Below, one piece after another: positions 28,433 to 38,679 of a stretch of 64,000 bases of DNA. A program made the translations under genes and the position numbers. The notes beneath the pieces are model-generated. The model saw only the letters and a program-made list of their open reading frames with translations, did not search any database and was not told where the DNA came from. The DNA is from Streptomyces sp. NBC_01454 (GTDB lineage: Bacteria > Actinomycetota > Actinomycetes > Streptomycetales > Streptomycetaceae): contig NZ_CP109460.1 of NCBI RefSeq assembly GCF_036227565.1, positions 2,728,001 through 2,792,000 on the forward strand, written 5' to 3'. Position 1 is the stretch's first letter. Each line of letters begins with the position of its first letter.

Positions 28433-28506
28433 TAGCGGGGACAGGATTTGAACCTGCGACCTCTGGGTTATGAGCCCAGCGAGCTACCGAGCTGCTCCAC
28501 CCCGCG
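28433..28506 (-). tRNA. Initiator tRNA-fMet(CAT), copy 2
   Basis: This gene is identical over its 74 nt to the copy at 26184-26257, with the same anticodon CAT, the same GGG/CCC anticodon stem and no encoded CCA. The 10 or so bases 5' of the gene are also the same in both copies, which suggests a recent or gene-converted duplication. Confidence 0.96.
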
Positions 28507-28614
28507 TCGTTGTGTCCACAAGGTATCACGGCACCGGCCGGCCCCCGGACCGGTGCGGCCCCCGCGCCGCGGTGCGAACCGGCGGCGCGGGGCCAGAACG
28601 TCGTGCCGGCCGGC

Positions 28615-31500
28615 TCAGCCGCCCGGCTTGCCGCCCTTCTCGGACGCCTTCGCCGCCCGGTCCAGCGCGGCCTTGAGCTTCTTCTGGGCCTCGCCGTAAC
28701 CGGCCCAGTCGCCCGCGGCACGTGCCTTCTCGCCCTCTTCGTAGGCCTTCTGGGCGTCGGACAGGGCCTGCTGCACCGTCTGGCCGGACGGCTGCTGCCC
28801 GGTGTCACTGCCGCCCGGCGGCTTCTCGGTGCCCGTACTGGGCGCCTTCTTGCCGAAGACCACGTCCAGCGCGTCCTTGAGGGAGTCCTCCAGGACGGGC
28901 TTGTTGTCGCCGTAGCTGACCAACACCTTCTTCAGGAGCGGGTAGTTGGTGTTGGCGCCGCGCAGGTAGACCGGTTCGACGTACAGCAGACCGCCGTCCA
29001 GGGGCACGGTCAGCAGATTGCCGTACTCGATCTCCGAGTCGCCGAGCTTCTTGAGGATGTTCAGCTCATTGGCGATGTTCGGATCGGAGTTGAACTTCGA
29101 CTGCACCAGCTGCGGCCCCGGCACCGGTGTCTGCGAGGGCAGTTTCAGGAGTCTGATCCTGCCGTAGTCCGGACTCGTCGCATTGGCGTCGACGGCCATG
29201 AACGCGCCGAGGTTGTCCCGCTTGTTGGGCGTGAAGGTCGTCGTCAGCGAGAAGGCCCGGTCCTTCTGGTCCGGCATCTTCATGCTCAGGTAGTACGGCG
29301 GGACGGCGTTGCCCGACTTGGTGGTCGGGTCGTTCGGGATCTGCCAGCGCTCGGATCCGGTGTAGAAGGTGCCGGGGTCCGTGACGTGGTAGGTGGTGAG
29401 CAGCTGGCGCTGCACCTTGAAGAGGTCCTGCGGATAGCGCAGGTGTTCGCGCAGCGACGGGCTGATGGCGCTCTTCTTCTGGACCGTGCCGGGGAAGGAC
29501 TTCATCCAGGTCTTGAGGACGGGGTCCTTCTCGTCCCACTGGTAGAGCTTGACCGAGCCGTCGTAGGCGTCCACCGTCGCCTTGACGGAGTTGCGGATGT
29601 AGTTGACCTGGTTCTGCTGGGCCACCACCGCCCGCTGGCCGTCGGTGAGCGAATCGGCCGTGCTGTCCCCGAGCGTGGTGCGCGAGGCGTACGGATAGCC
29701 GTTGCTGGTGGTGTAGGCGTCCACGATCCACTTGATCCGGCCGTCGATGACCGCCGGATAGGCGTCGCCGTCGATGGTCAGCCAGGGGGCGACGGACTCC
29801 ACGCGCTCCTTGGGCGTGCGGTTGTACAGGATCCGCGAGCCGTCGCCGATCGCGCCGGAGTAGAGGATCTGCGGCTCACCGAACGCCACCGCGTAGGCGG
29901 CGCGGTTGACCGGGTTGGCGAGGCTGACACCGCTCGTGCCCCGGTAGCTGTAGCTCTTCTCGCCGCTGTCGTCGGAGTAGTCCAGCTCCTTCTGCGGACC
30001 GCCGACGATGGAGTACTGGGTGGTCTTCTCGCCGTAGTAGACCCGCTGCTGGTACGAGCCGAGCTGTCCCTTGGCGGGCAGATCCGACTCGGTGTACTTC
30101 GGGCCGCCGCCGTCGGCGGCCTCGGTCCCCTTGGCGGCGACCGCGCCGTAGCCGTGGGTGTACTTGAAGTGGTCGTTGATCCAGTTGCGCTCGGGGATGC
30201 CGGCGATGTTCAGCTCACGCAGACCGATGACGGTGTCCTGCTCGGCACCGTCCTTGTCCTTGTAGCGGTCGACATCGAGGGTGGAGGGGAACTGGTAGTA
30301 CCCACGCACCTGCTGCTGTTGCTGAAAGGCCGGCGAGACCACGTTCGGGTCGAGCAGCCGCAGGCTGGCGGTGGTGTCGGCGTCGTCGCGCAGCCGCTGG
30401 CTGTCCGCCTTGTCGGCGGGCTTGTAGTTGCCCTTGTACGGGGTGACCTCGGAGCCTTGGATGCCGTACGCGTCCCGGGTCGCCTTGATGTTCTGCTTGA
30501 TGTACGGCGCTTCCTTGGCCTGCTCGTTCGGCTGGACCTGGAACTTCTGCACGATCGCCGGATAGAGCCCGCCGATCAGGATCGCCGAGAGCACCATCAG
30601 CCCGAAACCGATCACCGGCAGCTGCCAGGTGCGCCGCCACAGCGTCGCGAAGAACAGCACCGCGCAGATCGCCGCGATGAAGAACAGGATGGTCTTCGCC
30701 GGGAGATAGGCGTTGGCGTCGACGTAGCGCAGGCCGGTCCAGTTGTCGGCCGACTTCAGGCCGCTGGACTTGACCGCGAGGCCGTACCGGTCGAGCCAGT
30801 AGGCGATCGCCTTGAGCGAGACGAAGATGCCCAGCAGCACCGACAGATGACCGGTCGCCGCTGCCGTCGCCCGCGAGCCGGGGCTGGTCAGCCGCAGTCC
30901 GCCGTAGAGGTAGTGGGTCAGCGCCGCGGCGACCAGGCACAGCACCGCGCAGGCGAAGCCGAAGCTCAACAGGAAGCGGTACCAGGGCAGATCGAAGGTC
31001 CAGAAGGAGATGTCCTTGCCGAACTGCGGGTCCGTCTTGCCGAACGGCACGCCATTGACCCACTGGAGCCAGGTGCGCCACTCGCCGGAGGCCGAGGCGC
31101 CGGCGATCAGGCCGATCGCCGCGGTGATCGCGATCAGCGCCCACTTCTTGAACGGCGCGATGCCCATCCGGTAGCGGTCCAGGCTCTGCTGCTCCATGGA
31201 CATCGCGCTCAGCGGCGGCCGCAGCCGGTGCGCCAGCCAGATGTTGACGCCGACGGCCGAGGCCATCACGACGCCAAAGGAGAAGAACAGTCCGATCTTG
31301 GTCCACAGGGTGGTGGTGAAGACCGAGGAGTACTTGACCGATCGATACCAGAGCCAATCCGTCCAAAACCCCGCAAACATCACGAAAAGCATGGCCAGTA
31401 CGGCCAGCACACCCAATGTCATGAGCAGGGTCCGGATCCGCCGCGATGGTCGGCCGACTCTGATCCGTGGCCCTGTCGGGCCTCCGCCGCGGTCCGGCAT
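28615..31500 (-). CDS. UPF0182 family membrane protein
   Basis: The 961-residue protein begins [10 protein letters not shown], followed by about seven membrane segments in the first 330 residues ([14 protein letters not shown] near the first). A large extracytoplasmic domain of about 550 residues follows, then a charged Lys/Ala-rich tail. This matches the UPF0182 (COG1615) family, conserved in actinobacteria and cyanobacteria with no known function. The start is chosen by family N-terminus; upstream in-frame starts exist and the RBS is weak. Confidence 0.9.
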   Translation of the reverse strand: MPDRGGGPTGPRIRVGRPSRRIRTLLMTLGVLAVLAMLFVMFAGFWTDWLWYRSVKYSSVFTTTLWTKIGLFFSFGVVMASAVGVNIWLAHRLRPPLSAMSMEQQSLDRYRMGIAPFKKWALIAITAAIGLIAGASASGEWRTWLQWVNGVPFGKTDPQFGKDISFWTFDLPWYRFLLSFGFACAVLCLVAAALTHYLYGGLRLTSPGSRATAAATGHLSVLLGIFVSLKAIAYWLDRYGLAVKSSGLKSADNWTGLRYVDANAYLPAKTILFFIAAICAVLFFATLWRRTWQLPVIGFGLMVLSAILIGGLYPAIVQKFQVQPNEQAKEAPYIKQNIKATRDAYGIQGSEVTPYKGNYKPADKADSQRLRDDADTTASLRLLDPNVVSPAFQQQQQVRGYYQFPSTLDVDRYKDKDGAEQDTVIGLRELNIAGIPERNWINDHFKYTHGYGAVAAKGTEAADGGGPKYTESDLPAKGQLGSYQQRVYYGEKTTQYSIVGGPQKELDYSDDSGEKSYSYRGTSGVSLANPVNRAAYAVAFGEPQILYSGAIGDGSRILYNRTPKERVESVAPWLTIDGDAYPAVIDGRIKWIVDAYTTSNGYPYASRTTLGDSTADSLTDGQRAVVAQQNQVNYIRNSVKATVDAYDGSVKLYQWDEKDPVLKTWMKSFPGTVQKKSAISPSLREHLRYPQDLFKVQRQLLTTYHVTDPGTFYTGSERWQIPNDPTTKSGNAVPPYYLSMKMPDQKDRAFSLTTTFTPNKRDNLGAFMAVDANATSPDYGRIRLLKLPSQTPVPGPQLVQSKFNSDPNIANELNILKKLGDSEIEYGNLLTVPLDGGLLYVEPVYLRGANTNYPLLKKVLVSYGDNKPVLEDSLKDALDVVFGKKAPSTGTEKPPGGSDTGQQPSGQTVQQALSDAQKAYEEGEKARAAGDWAGYGEAQKKLKAALDRAAKASEKGGKPGG

Positions 31501-31636
31501 CTGGAAAGCCAAGGTGCGCACCTCGAAGTTCGCTGTCGTGTGGAGCAGGCCCGGCGATAGTAGGACCCACTGATGCAACTTACGAAGGCTTTACCCGGTT
31601 CCCGATTTCGGGGGGATACAAGGCACGATGTGCAGC

Positions 31637-32191
31637 ATGACCAACCTCCCCGTTGACGGCACCCCCCTCGCCGCCGACCCCCTGACCCGTGCGGTGCTCG
31701 AAATCGACGAGTACAGCGCCGGGCTCGGCTGGGACCAGCCCGCCCGACTGTTCGCCCTCGTCGACACCGCCAAGCTGCGCGCACAGGAGCCCTCGCTCGC
31801 CGCACAGCTCGGCATCGACGACTCCACCACCGCTTCCCTGACCCCCGTGGAGCAGGACGAGATCCCGGCGGGCGTCCCGCTGGACGAGTTCCTGGCCACC
31901 ATCGCCTGGCCGGATGCCGTGAGCGGCTGCGCACTGACCGTGGAGCGGCTGATGCTGCCGCCGTCGGCCGAGGATTCCGAGCCCGCGGGCATGAACGAGG
32001 CGCAGCTCGCCACCTGGGTCGCCGAGCACCCGGACCGCCAGGAGGTCCGGATGACGGTGGCCGTGCTGCGCGACGGCCGCCGCGAATCGGCGCTGCGGCT
32101 GCGCGAGAAGGACTCCACGTCCGAGGTGCTCACCGGCGCGGCGCTGGTACCGGGCCTCGCGGAAGCGCTGGCCACCACCTTCGAGAGCTGA
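31637..32191 (+). CDS. PPA1309 family protein
   Basis: The 184-residue acidic soluble protein belongs to an actinobacterial family of unknown function. Conserved-looking parts include AVLEIDEYSAGLGWDQPARLF written in part (EIDEYSAGLGWDQPARLF) and MTVAVLRDGRRESALR. It is divergent from the UPF0182 gene and convergent with the PDZ/Lon-like gene, the same three-gene neighbourhood as in other actinobacteria. ATG 31637 is used; a start three codons upstream is possible. Confidence 0.8.
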   Translation: MTNLPVDGTPLAADPLTRAVLEIDEYSAGLGWDQPARLFALVDTAKLRAQEPSLAAQLGIDDSTTASLTPVEQDEIPAGVPLDEFLATIAWPDAVSGCALTVERLMLPPSAEDSEPAGMNEAQLATWVAEHPDRQEVRMTVAVLRDGRRESALRLREKDSTSEVLTGAALVPGLAEALATTFES

Positions 32192-32196
32192 CCGCC

Positions 32197-32222
32197 CGGG
32201 CCGGGCCTCGGCGTCCGGCCCG
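32197..32222. terminator. Weak bidirectional hairpin
   Basis: An 8-bp stem (32197-32204 with 32215-32222) lies between the convergent PPA1309 and Lon-like genes. Confidence 0.4.
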
Positions 32223-32233
32223 CGGCCCGCCCG

Positions 32234-33334
32234 CTAGGACTTGCCCGCCGGGCTGCAGCCGGGCAGGCCGGCGAGATCGCCCTTGCGTATCTTCTCCAGC
32301 GCCTTGACGGCGTCACCGATGGTGTCGACCTTCACCAGCCGGAGCCCGCGCGGGGTGTCCTTGGCGGCGGTGGCGCAGTTGTCCTTGGGTGTCAGGAAGA
32401 ACTCCGCGCCCTTGTCGCGCGCGCCGACCGTCTTCATCGAAATGCCGCCGATCGGGCCGACCTTGCCCTTGTCGTCGATGGTGCCCGTGCCGGCCACGAA
32501 CTTGCCGCCGGTCATGTCGCCGGGCGTGAGCTTGTCGACGATGCCCAGGGCGAACATCAGCCCGGCGCTCGGGCCGCCGACATCGGCCAGCTTGACGTCG
32601 ATGGGGAACGGGAAGATGTGATCCGCCGCGGCCTGGATGCCCACGACGGCGCGGCCGTCGTCCGCCTTCTGCGTGGTGATCGTGACCTGCTTCTGCCCGG
32701 CGGTGGCGGGCTTCTTGCCCTGCTTCTCCGCCGCGGCGGCGTCCTTGACGGGGATGATCGTGAAGACCACCGGCTGGCCGGGCTTGTGCCGGGTGACGAG
32801 CTTGGCGACATCGCCGGTCTGCTTGACCGCCGTGCCGTCCACCGCCTTGATCACATCGCCGGCGTGCAGCCGCCCGTCGGCCGGCTTGTCCTTGAGGACG
32901 GAGCCGACCACGGTCTGGCCGGCGACCGGGATGTGCAGCTGGCCGAGGGCGGCGGCCTTGGCGCTCTCCTGGGACTGGCTGAACTCCTCGGCGTTCTCCT
33001 GGTCGGCCTGCTCGGCCGTCTGCCCCTCGGGGTAGAGGGTCTTGTGGGGCACCACGGCGTTGTCATGGTCGAGCCAGCCGTACACCGCCTCGAAGAGGTT
33101 CATGGTGTAGTCGGGGCCGGTGACGCGGACCGTGGTCATGTTGAGATGCCCGGTCGTCGGGTACGTCTTGCGCCCGGAAATCGCCAGCACCGGCTCGCCG
33201 TCGTGATCACCGAGCGTGTTGACCGTGGGCCCCGGCGACATCTCTGAGTACGGCACAGGGATCAGCACTCCCGCGCAGAGCAGCGCGATCAGCATCAGAG
33301 TCGAGGCGAGCAGCGTCGCGGTGCGGCGTGGCAT
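32234..33334 (-). CDS. PDZ and Lon-like (S16) serine protease, membrane anchored
   Basis: The 366-residue protein has an N-terminal signal-anchor (ATLLASTLMLIALLCAGVL), a central PDZ domain (residues about 130-210, DKPADGRLHAGDVIKAVDG) and a C-terminal Lon-type protease domain. Catalytic Ser lies in GGPSAGLMFALG and the partner Lys in GGISMKTVGARDKGAEFFL. It lacks an ATPase domain, so it acts without ATP, probably outside the membrane (YlbL-like). A stem-loop terminator lies between it and the upstream small gene. Confidence 0.92.
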   Translation of the reverse strand: MPRRTATLLASTLMLIALLCAGVLIPVPYSEMSPGPTVNTLGDHDGEPVLAISGRKTYPTTGHLNMTTVRVTGPDYTMNLFEAVYGWLDHDNAVVPHKTLYPEGQTAEQADQENAEEFSQSQESAKAAALGQLHIPVAGQTVVGSVLKDKPADGRLHAGDVIKAVDGTAVKQTGDVAKLVTRHKPGQPVVFTIIPVKDAAAAEKQGKKPATAGQKQVTITTQKADDGRAVVGIQAAADHIFPFPIDVKLADVGGPSAGLMFALGIVDKLTPGDMTGGKFVAGTGTIDDKGKVGPIGGISMKTVGARDKGAEFFLTPKDNCATAAKDTPRGLRLVKVDTIGDAVKALEKIRKGDLAGLPGCSPAGKS

Positions 33335-33390
33335 GGAACGACAGTACGGGACGGGTATGACAACCGGCCCGCGGGGCCGTCCGTACGAGG

Positions 33391-33425
33391 GCCCTTCAGC
33401 GGCCCGCGCGGGGCCGCTGAAGGGC
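33391..33425 (-). terminator. Terminator hairpin upstream of the Lon-like gene
   Basis: A 15-bp perfect stem (33391-33405 with 33411-33425) and 5-nt loop should end transcription of the small membrane-protein gene. Confidence 0.75.
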
Positions 33426-33454
33426 CACCTTCCGGTGCGTGCGTACGGCGGTTC

Positions 33455-33637
33455 TCAGACCGGATCCGAGGCGGGGTCGGGGACGGAGTGTTCCTTCTCC
33501 ATGGCGTCACGGAACCGGGCGTAGCCCGCGAGTTCGGCCACATCCCCGGTCTTGCGGTTCCGCAGGGCCCAGCTGCTCCACACGGCGGCGATCAGCCCGG
33601 CACTGACCGGAATCAGCAGCCACAGGAGTGCACCCAT
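33455..33637 (-). CDS. Small single-helix membrane protein
   Basis: The 60-residue protein has one N-terminal hydrophobic helix (GALLWLLIPVSAGLIAAVWS) followed by a charged cytoplasmic tail (RNRKTGDVAELAGYARFRDA). GGGAGG lies 6 nt before the ATG, and a terminator follows the stop. I do not recognise a function. Confidence 0.72.
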   Translation of the reverse strand: MGALLWLLIPVSAGLIAAVWSSWALRNRKTGDVAELAGYARFRDAMEKEHSVPDPASDPV

Positions 33638-33888
33638 CAACGACCTCCCAACCCCTATGTTCGACGAGATCGACGAATAAGCAGATTAACCATCTGTGGG
33701 GTCAACGCTCACGCCAGGGGGCGGGTTACGCAACTGGAACACAACGCACCGGTTCGCCCCGTCTTCGCAGGCCGGATGCCTCGCGCCGGCACGGTCCCCG
33801 CCGGCCCCGTCTGTGCTCTCGTCTGCCCCGGGAACGGCCCGCCACGCCCCTCATTTTCCCCCGGAAATCCGCCGCCCCGAGGAGCCGT

Positions 33889-34368
<480 letters not shown>

Positions 34369-34472
34369 GGGTCCATCGTGCCGCACCGGGGGGCGCGGCG
34401 GGAATGGCCGTTTCCGCCCGTGGTCCGGACCGCCGTCTGGAGACTCCTCCAGGCCGGCGGCCCGGTCCGCGC

Positions 34473-35624
34473 TCAGATACGGCGGCGTGCCTTGCGGGCC
34501 CGCCGTACCAGGGCCGCGGTGCCCAGGAGGGCGACGGTGGCGCCGGCGGCCCCGGCGGCGGTGGCGTCCTTGCGTCCCAGGCGGCGGCCGGCGACGGTGT
34601 GGCGTCCGGCGACCTCCTCCAGGAGCTCGGCGAGCACCTCCTCGTTCGTCCACCGGGGCCGCCAGCCCGCGTCGTGCAGCCGGCTGCCGCTGACCACCCA
34701 CGGGTACATCGTGTACGCGAGGTCCCCGGCGGGCGACGGCGTCAGGCCGATGCGGTGCAGCCGGGCCGCGGCACCCAGGGCCACCGAGGACGGCAGCTCC
34801 ATGCGCCGGATGCCGGACAGCTCCTCGACCTCCTCCTGCTCCAGCCAGCCGTCACAGCCGACCGCCAGCTCGCCCTCGACCTTCTCCAGCGCGGCGTGCT
34901 CCAGGGCGCTGACCAGGTCCTCGACATGGCAGAACTGCCAGGCGGGGCGGGATCCGGCCACGACCAGGAGGCGGGGCGACTCGAAGTACCGGGTCAGCGC
35001 GGTGTCGGTGCCGCCCACCAGGACGGCGGGGCGCAGAACGGTGACGTTCAGGCCCGGGTGTGCGCGGGGGGCGCGGTGTGCCAGGTGCTCGATCTCCAGC
35101 AGGTCGCCGACGCCGGTGGCGTCCGCGGTGGCGTGCAGCTCGGCGTCCTCGGCCAGGGGGACGTCGTTGTCGGGCAGCGCCCCGTAGACCATGGCGGAGG
35201 TGCACAGCACCACGCGGTGGACACCGGCGGCAGCGGCGGCGGTGAGCACGGTCTGGGTGCCGCGCACGTTGTAGGCGGTGCGGGCCGCGGCGTCGGTCTC
35301 CAGGTCGAGGTCGAGCGCCAGGTGGACGACGACGTCCACGCCGCGCAGCTTGTCGGCGATGGCCGGGTCCCGGACGTCCAGGACGTGCCAGTGCGCCTCG
35401 GCGATGTCACCGCGCCGCTCGTCGATGGCCACCACCTCCTTGACCTCGTCGGAGGCGACCAGGGCGCGGGTGAGCAGCGCACCGACTCCGGAGGCGGCTC
35501 CGGTGACGGCGATGACGGGCCGGCGCGGCGGCCGGCCCGCGGTGCCGCCCGCGGTGTCGTCTGCCTTCTCGGTCTGGGCCGCAGCGTTTCGCGCTGCGCG
35601 AACGGTCGGATCTGGGGAACTCAC
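34473..35624 (-). CDS. NAD-dependent epimerase/SDR family protein
   Basis: The 383-residue protein has an extended-SDR Rossmann core with nucleotide-binding TGAASGVGALL. A catalytic-type Ser-Tyr segment LCTSAMVYGA follows, but the usual YxxxK is not clear: after it the sequence reads DLLEIEHLAH, so the Lys may be lost. The C-terminus has a hydrophobic helix (AAGAAGATVALLGTAALV) and a basic end, suggesting membrane attachment. GTG 35624 is preceded by GGAG at 7 nt. It is divergent from the DUF2342 gene. The substrate is unknown. Confidence 0.8.
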   Translation of the reverse strand: MSSPDPTVRAARNAAAQTEKADDTAGGTAGRPPRRPVIAVTGAASGVGALLTRALVASDEVKEVVAIDERRGDIAEAHWHVLDVRDPAIADKLRGVDVVVHLALDLDLETDAAARTAYNVRGTQTVLTAAAAAGVHRVVLCTSAMVYGALPDNDVPLAEDAELHATADATGVGDLLEIEHLAHRAPRAHPGLNVTVLRPAVLVGGTDTALTRYFESPRLLVVAGSRPAWQFCHVEDLVSALEHAALEKVEGELAVGCDGWLEQEEVEELSGIRRMELPSSVALGAAARLHRIGLTPSPAGDLAYTMYPWVVSGSRLHDAGWRPRWTNEEVLAELLEEVAGRHTVAGRRLGRKDATAAGAAGATVALLGTAALVRRARKARRRI

Positions 35625-35816
35625 CGGGCGTCTCCAGCGGTTGTCTTCAGTGCGTACGTGTGGTGACGCGTGCGCACCAGGTGGCGTCCATCCTGCCGCA
35701 GCCACCGGGACAGCGAAGCACCGAGCCCCGAAGCGGCCCGGGTGTCTACGCTGGAGGTGATGTGGGCAGCCTGCCGTCGGCCACCTGGTCGGCGGCCCTA
35801 CGAGCCGAGGAACCCC

Positions 35817-37298
35817 GTGAGTGACACCCCATTTGGATTCGGCCTTCCGCCGGAGGAGCCGGAGGACGGCGACAACGGCGAGAAGAAGGGCGGCCAGGGA
35901 GGTAGCCAGGGCCCCGCGGACCCCTTCGGGTTCGGCGGCGGGAGCGGCGGCGCGGACAACCCGTTCGCGGCGCTCTTCGGCGGCATGGGCGGCCCCGGCG
36001 GCGAAATGAACCCTGGTGACCTGGGAGCGGCCTTCCAGAAGCTCGGCCAGATGCTCTCCTACGAGGGCGGCCCGGTGAACTGGGACATGGCCAAGGACAT
36101 CGCGCGCCAGACCGTCGCGCAGGGCGCCGAGGACGGCAGCAAGGACGCGAGCCTGTCGCCGGGCGAGCGCAGCGCGGTCGAGGAGGCCGTACGGCTGGCG
36201 GACCTGTGGCTGGACGGTGTGACGTCGCTGCCGTCGGGCTCCGCCGGGGTGGTGGCCTGGAGCCGCGCCGAGTGGGTCGAGGAGACCCTGCCGGTGTGGA
36301 AGGACCTGGTCAATCCGCTCGCCGAGCGCGTCGGGGCGGCGATGGGCGATGTGCTCCCCGGGGAGATGCAGGCCATGGCCGGCCCGCTGCTGGGGATGAT
36401 GCGTTCCATGGGCGGCGCGATGTTCGGCACCCAGATCGGGCAGGCGCTGGGCGTCCTGGCCAGTGAGGTCGTCGGTTCGACGGACATCGGACTGCCGCTG
36501 GGCCCGGCCGGCAAGGCCGCGCTGCTGCCCGGCAACATCGCCTCGTTCGGCGAGGGCCTGGGCGTGCCCCAGGAGGAGGTGCGGCTGTATCTGGCCCTGC
36601 GCGAGGCCGCCCACCAGCGGCTCTTCGCCCATGTGCCGTGGCTGCGCTCGCATCTCTTCGGTGCCGTCGAGGGCTATGCGCGCGGTATCAAGGTCGACAC
36701 GACCAAGCTCGAGGACGTGGTCGGCCAGATCGATCCGCAGCATCCCGAGGAGCTGCAGAACGCCCTTCAGCAGGGCATGTTCCAGCCCGAGGACACCCCG
36801 GAGCAGAAGGCGGCGCTGGCCCGGCTGGAGACGGCCCTGGCGCTCGTCGAGGGCTGGGTGGACGCGGTGGTGCACGCCGCCGCCAAGCCGCATCTGCCGT
36901 CGTCGGACAAGCTCCGTGAGACGCTGCGCCGGCGCCGGGCGAGCGGTGGCCCCGCCGAGCAGACGTTCTCGACGCTGATCGGCCTGCAGCTGCGGCCGCG
37001 GCGGCTGCGGGACGCCTCGCGGCTGTGGGCGTCGCTGACGGACGCGCGGGGCCTGGAGGGCCGCGACGGCCTGTGGGAGCACCCGGACATGCTGCCGACG
37101 GCGGCCGACCTGGACGACCCGGACGGGTTCGTGCACCACGAGCAGCCGGACTTCTCCGAGCTCGACAAGATGCTCGGCGAGGCCGCGAGCGGCGGCAAGC
37201 CGGATCTGCACAAGCCCGCCCCGAAGAGCGACGGCCCGGACGAGACCCCCGGCGAGGGCAAGGCCGACGGCGACAGCAAGGGCGACGGCGACAAGTGA
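35817..37298 (+). CDS. Zinc-dependent metalloprotease-like protein (DUF2342)
   Basis: The 493-residue protein has a Gly-rich N-terminus (DPFGFGGGSGGADNPF) and a conserved helical domain of the DUF2342/zincin_1 family. In LALREAAHQRLF the usual HExxH is replaced by REAAH, so the zinc site is only partly kept, as is common in this family. A charged Lys/Asp-rich tail ends the protein. GTG 35817 follows GAGGAA. It overlaps the Nudix gene by 4 bp. Actual protease activity is uncertain. Confidence 0.82.
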   Translation: MSDTPFGFGLPPEEPEDGDNGEKKGGQGGSQGPADPFGFGGGSGGADNPFAALFGGMGGPGGEMNPGDLGAAFQKLGQMLSYEGGPVNWDMAKDIARQTVAQGAEDGSKDASLSPGERSAVEEAVRLADLWLDGVTSLPSGSAGVVAWSRAEWVEETLPVWKDLVNPLAERVGAAMGDVLPGEMQAMAGPLLGMMRSMGGAMFGTQIGQALGVLASEVVGSTDIGLPLGPAGKAALLPGNIASFGEGLGVPQEEVRLYLALREAAHQRLFAHVPWLRSHLFGAVEGYARGIKVDTTKLEDVVGQIDPQHPEELQNALQQGMFQPEDTPEQKAALARLETALALVEGWVDAVVHAAAKPHLPSSDKLRETLRRRRASGGPAEQTFSTLIGLQLRPRRLRDASRLWASLTDARGLEGRDGLWEHPDMLPTAADLDDPDGFVHHEQPDFSELDKMLGEAASGGKPDLHKPAPKSDGPDETPGEGKADGDSKGDGDK

Positions 37299-37825
37299 GT
37301 CTGCACGAGGACGCGGCGCGGGTGCTCAAGGAGTGGCCCGCGCCGTCCCCCGAACAGGAACAGCTGCGGCTGGCGTATCTGGACCATCTCGCCGTCCATC
37401 GGGACGGCATGTGGAAGCCCTGCAAGGAGGGGCATGTCACGGCCAGCGCGCTGGTGATCGACCCGGCCGGCGGCAGCGTGCTGCTCACCCTGCACCGCAA
37501 GCTGAAGATGTGGCTGCAGATGGGCGGCCACTGCGAACCCGAGGACTCCTCGCTCGCCGGGGCGGCGCTGCGGGAGGCGCGGGAGGAGTCCGGGATCGCG
37601 CGGGGGCTGACGCTGCTGCCCGGCGGTCCGGTGCGGCTGGACCGCCACCTCACGCCCTGCGCGGTGCATCTGGACGTCCAGTACGCGGCGCTGGCGCCCG
37701 AGGGCGCGGTGGCGGCGATCAGCGACGAGTCGCTGGACCTGCGGTGGTTCACCTATGACGAGGTGCCCGGCATCGCCGACGCATCGGTGGTGCGGCTGGT
37801 GGACCGTACCCGCGCACTGCTCTAG
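37295..37825 (+). CDS. NUDIX hydrolase
   Basis: The 176-residue protein has a Nudix domain (residues about 45-170) with the core of the Nudix box REAREESGI preceded by GGHCEPEDSS. These enzymes cleave nucleoside diphosphates linked to another group; the specific substrate is unknown. The GTG start overlaps the stop of the DUF2342 gene by 4 bp (GTGA), so the two are translationally coupled. A terminator hairpin follows. Confidence 0.88.
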   Translation: MSLHEDAARVLKEWPAPSPEQEQLRLAYLDHLAVHRDGMWKPCKEGHVTASALVIDPAGGSVLLTLHRKLKMWLQMGGHCEPEDSSLAGAALREAREESGIARGLTLLPGGPVRLDRHLTPCAVHLDVQYAALAPEGAVAAISDESLDLRWFTYDEVPGIADASVVRLVDRTRALL

Positions 37826-37835
37826 ACAGCGGCCG

Positions 37836-37870
37836 CGGCGCCCGTCCCGGTCTTCCCGGGGCGGGCGCCG
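37836..37870. terminator. Bidirectional terminator after the Nudix gene
   Basis: A stem of at least 9 bp (37836-37844 with 37862-37870) extends inward with further GC pairs, between convergent genes. Confidence 0.65.
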
Positions 37871-37900
37871 TCGCTGGCCCTCACAGGGCGTCGGCGGGGG

Positions 37901-38659
37901 TCAGTTGGTGAAGATGTTGCCCTGGTTGTGTCCCCGGGCGCCCTGCTGACCCATGCCGAACTGGGCGGCCATACCGGAGCCCATGACGGCGTTCTGCGGC
38001 GGCAGCAGCTCGCTGGGCTGGACCAGTGCGTAGCCCTGGCCGAGGAAGCTGAGTTCCCAGCCCTCACCGGTGTTGCCGCGGCGGCGCCACACCCCGGAGG
38101 AGTGCGTCTGCGCCTGCATCTGGACGCGCAGCGAGGCGGACCAGGCGACCACCGCGTCGGCGTCGGCGTTGACGTACTTCTCGGGCGTGACCTGCAGCAT
38201 CAGGGGCTGGCCGGAGGTCATCAGGACGACCTTGCCCTGCCCGGAGATGTTGAGCTGGTACTTGCCGGTCCCGGAGATGCCGTACTGGCTGTCGACGGCG
38301 ACGACGTCCCAGTGGAGGCCGGAGTCCAGCGCGAGGACGTAGCTGCTGTCGACGGTGAGGCCGTCGTGATCGACGTCGACGACATGGACGTACTGGGCGA
38401 GGTTGGCCAGATAGACCGTCCCCTGCCCGGAGACGCGCATCAGGTCGAGGCCCTCGCCGGAGTGGGCGCGGGCCCGGTGCTGGCCGGGCGTCTGGTAGTT
38501 GCCGTCGAATTCGAGCAGCCCCTGGTAGGCGACCATCGCGCCCTTACGGGCGAGGACGTCCTCGTGGCCCTGGAGGGCGACGCGCAGCAACTGGTTGTTC
38601 TGCAGGGCGTAGCGGTCCTGGGTCTGTGCCTCGGTGAAGGCGAAAAGCGGACTCTGCAT
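37901..38659 (-). CDS. AIM24 family protein
   Basis: The 252-residue protein consists of an AIM24 (DUF124) double-psi beta-type domain, rich in glycine turns (GTGKYQLNISGQGKVVLMTSG, cited in part: ISGQGKVVLMTSG). It ends in a Gly/Gln/Met-rich tail. It is the last of three adjacent AIM24 genes on the minus strand, 20 bp after the middle one, so probably the end of an operon. AIM24 proteins are conserved from bacteria to mitochondria without an established biochemical role. Confidence 0.87.
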   Translation of the reverse strand: MQSPLFAFTEAQTQDRYALQNNQLLRVALQGHEDVLARKGAMVAYQGLLEFDGNYQTPGQHRARAHSGEGLDLMRVSGQGTVYLANLAQYVHVVDVDHDGLTVDSSYVLALDSGLHWDVVAVDSQYGISGTGKYQLNISGQGKVVLMTSGQPLMLQVTPEKYVNADADAVVAWSASLRVQMQAQTHSSGVWRRRGNTGEGWELSFLGQGYALVQPSELLPPQNAVMGSGMAAQFGMGQQGARGHNQGNIFTN

Positions 38660-38679
38660 GGCGTGTTCGGTCCTCCCCC

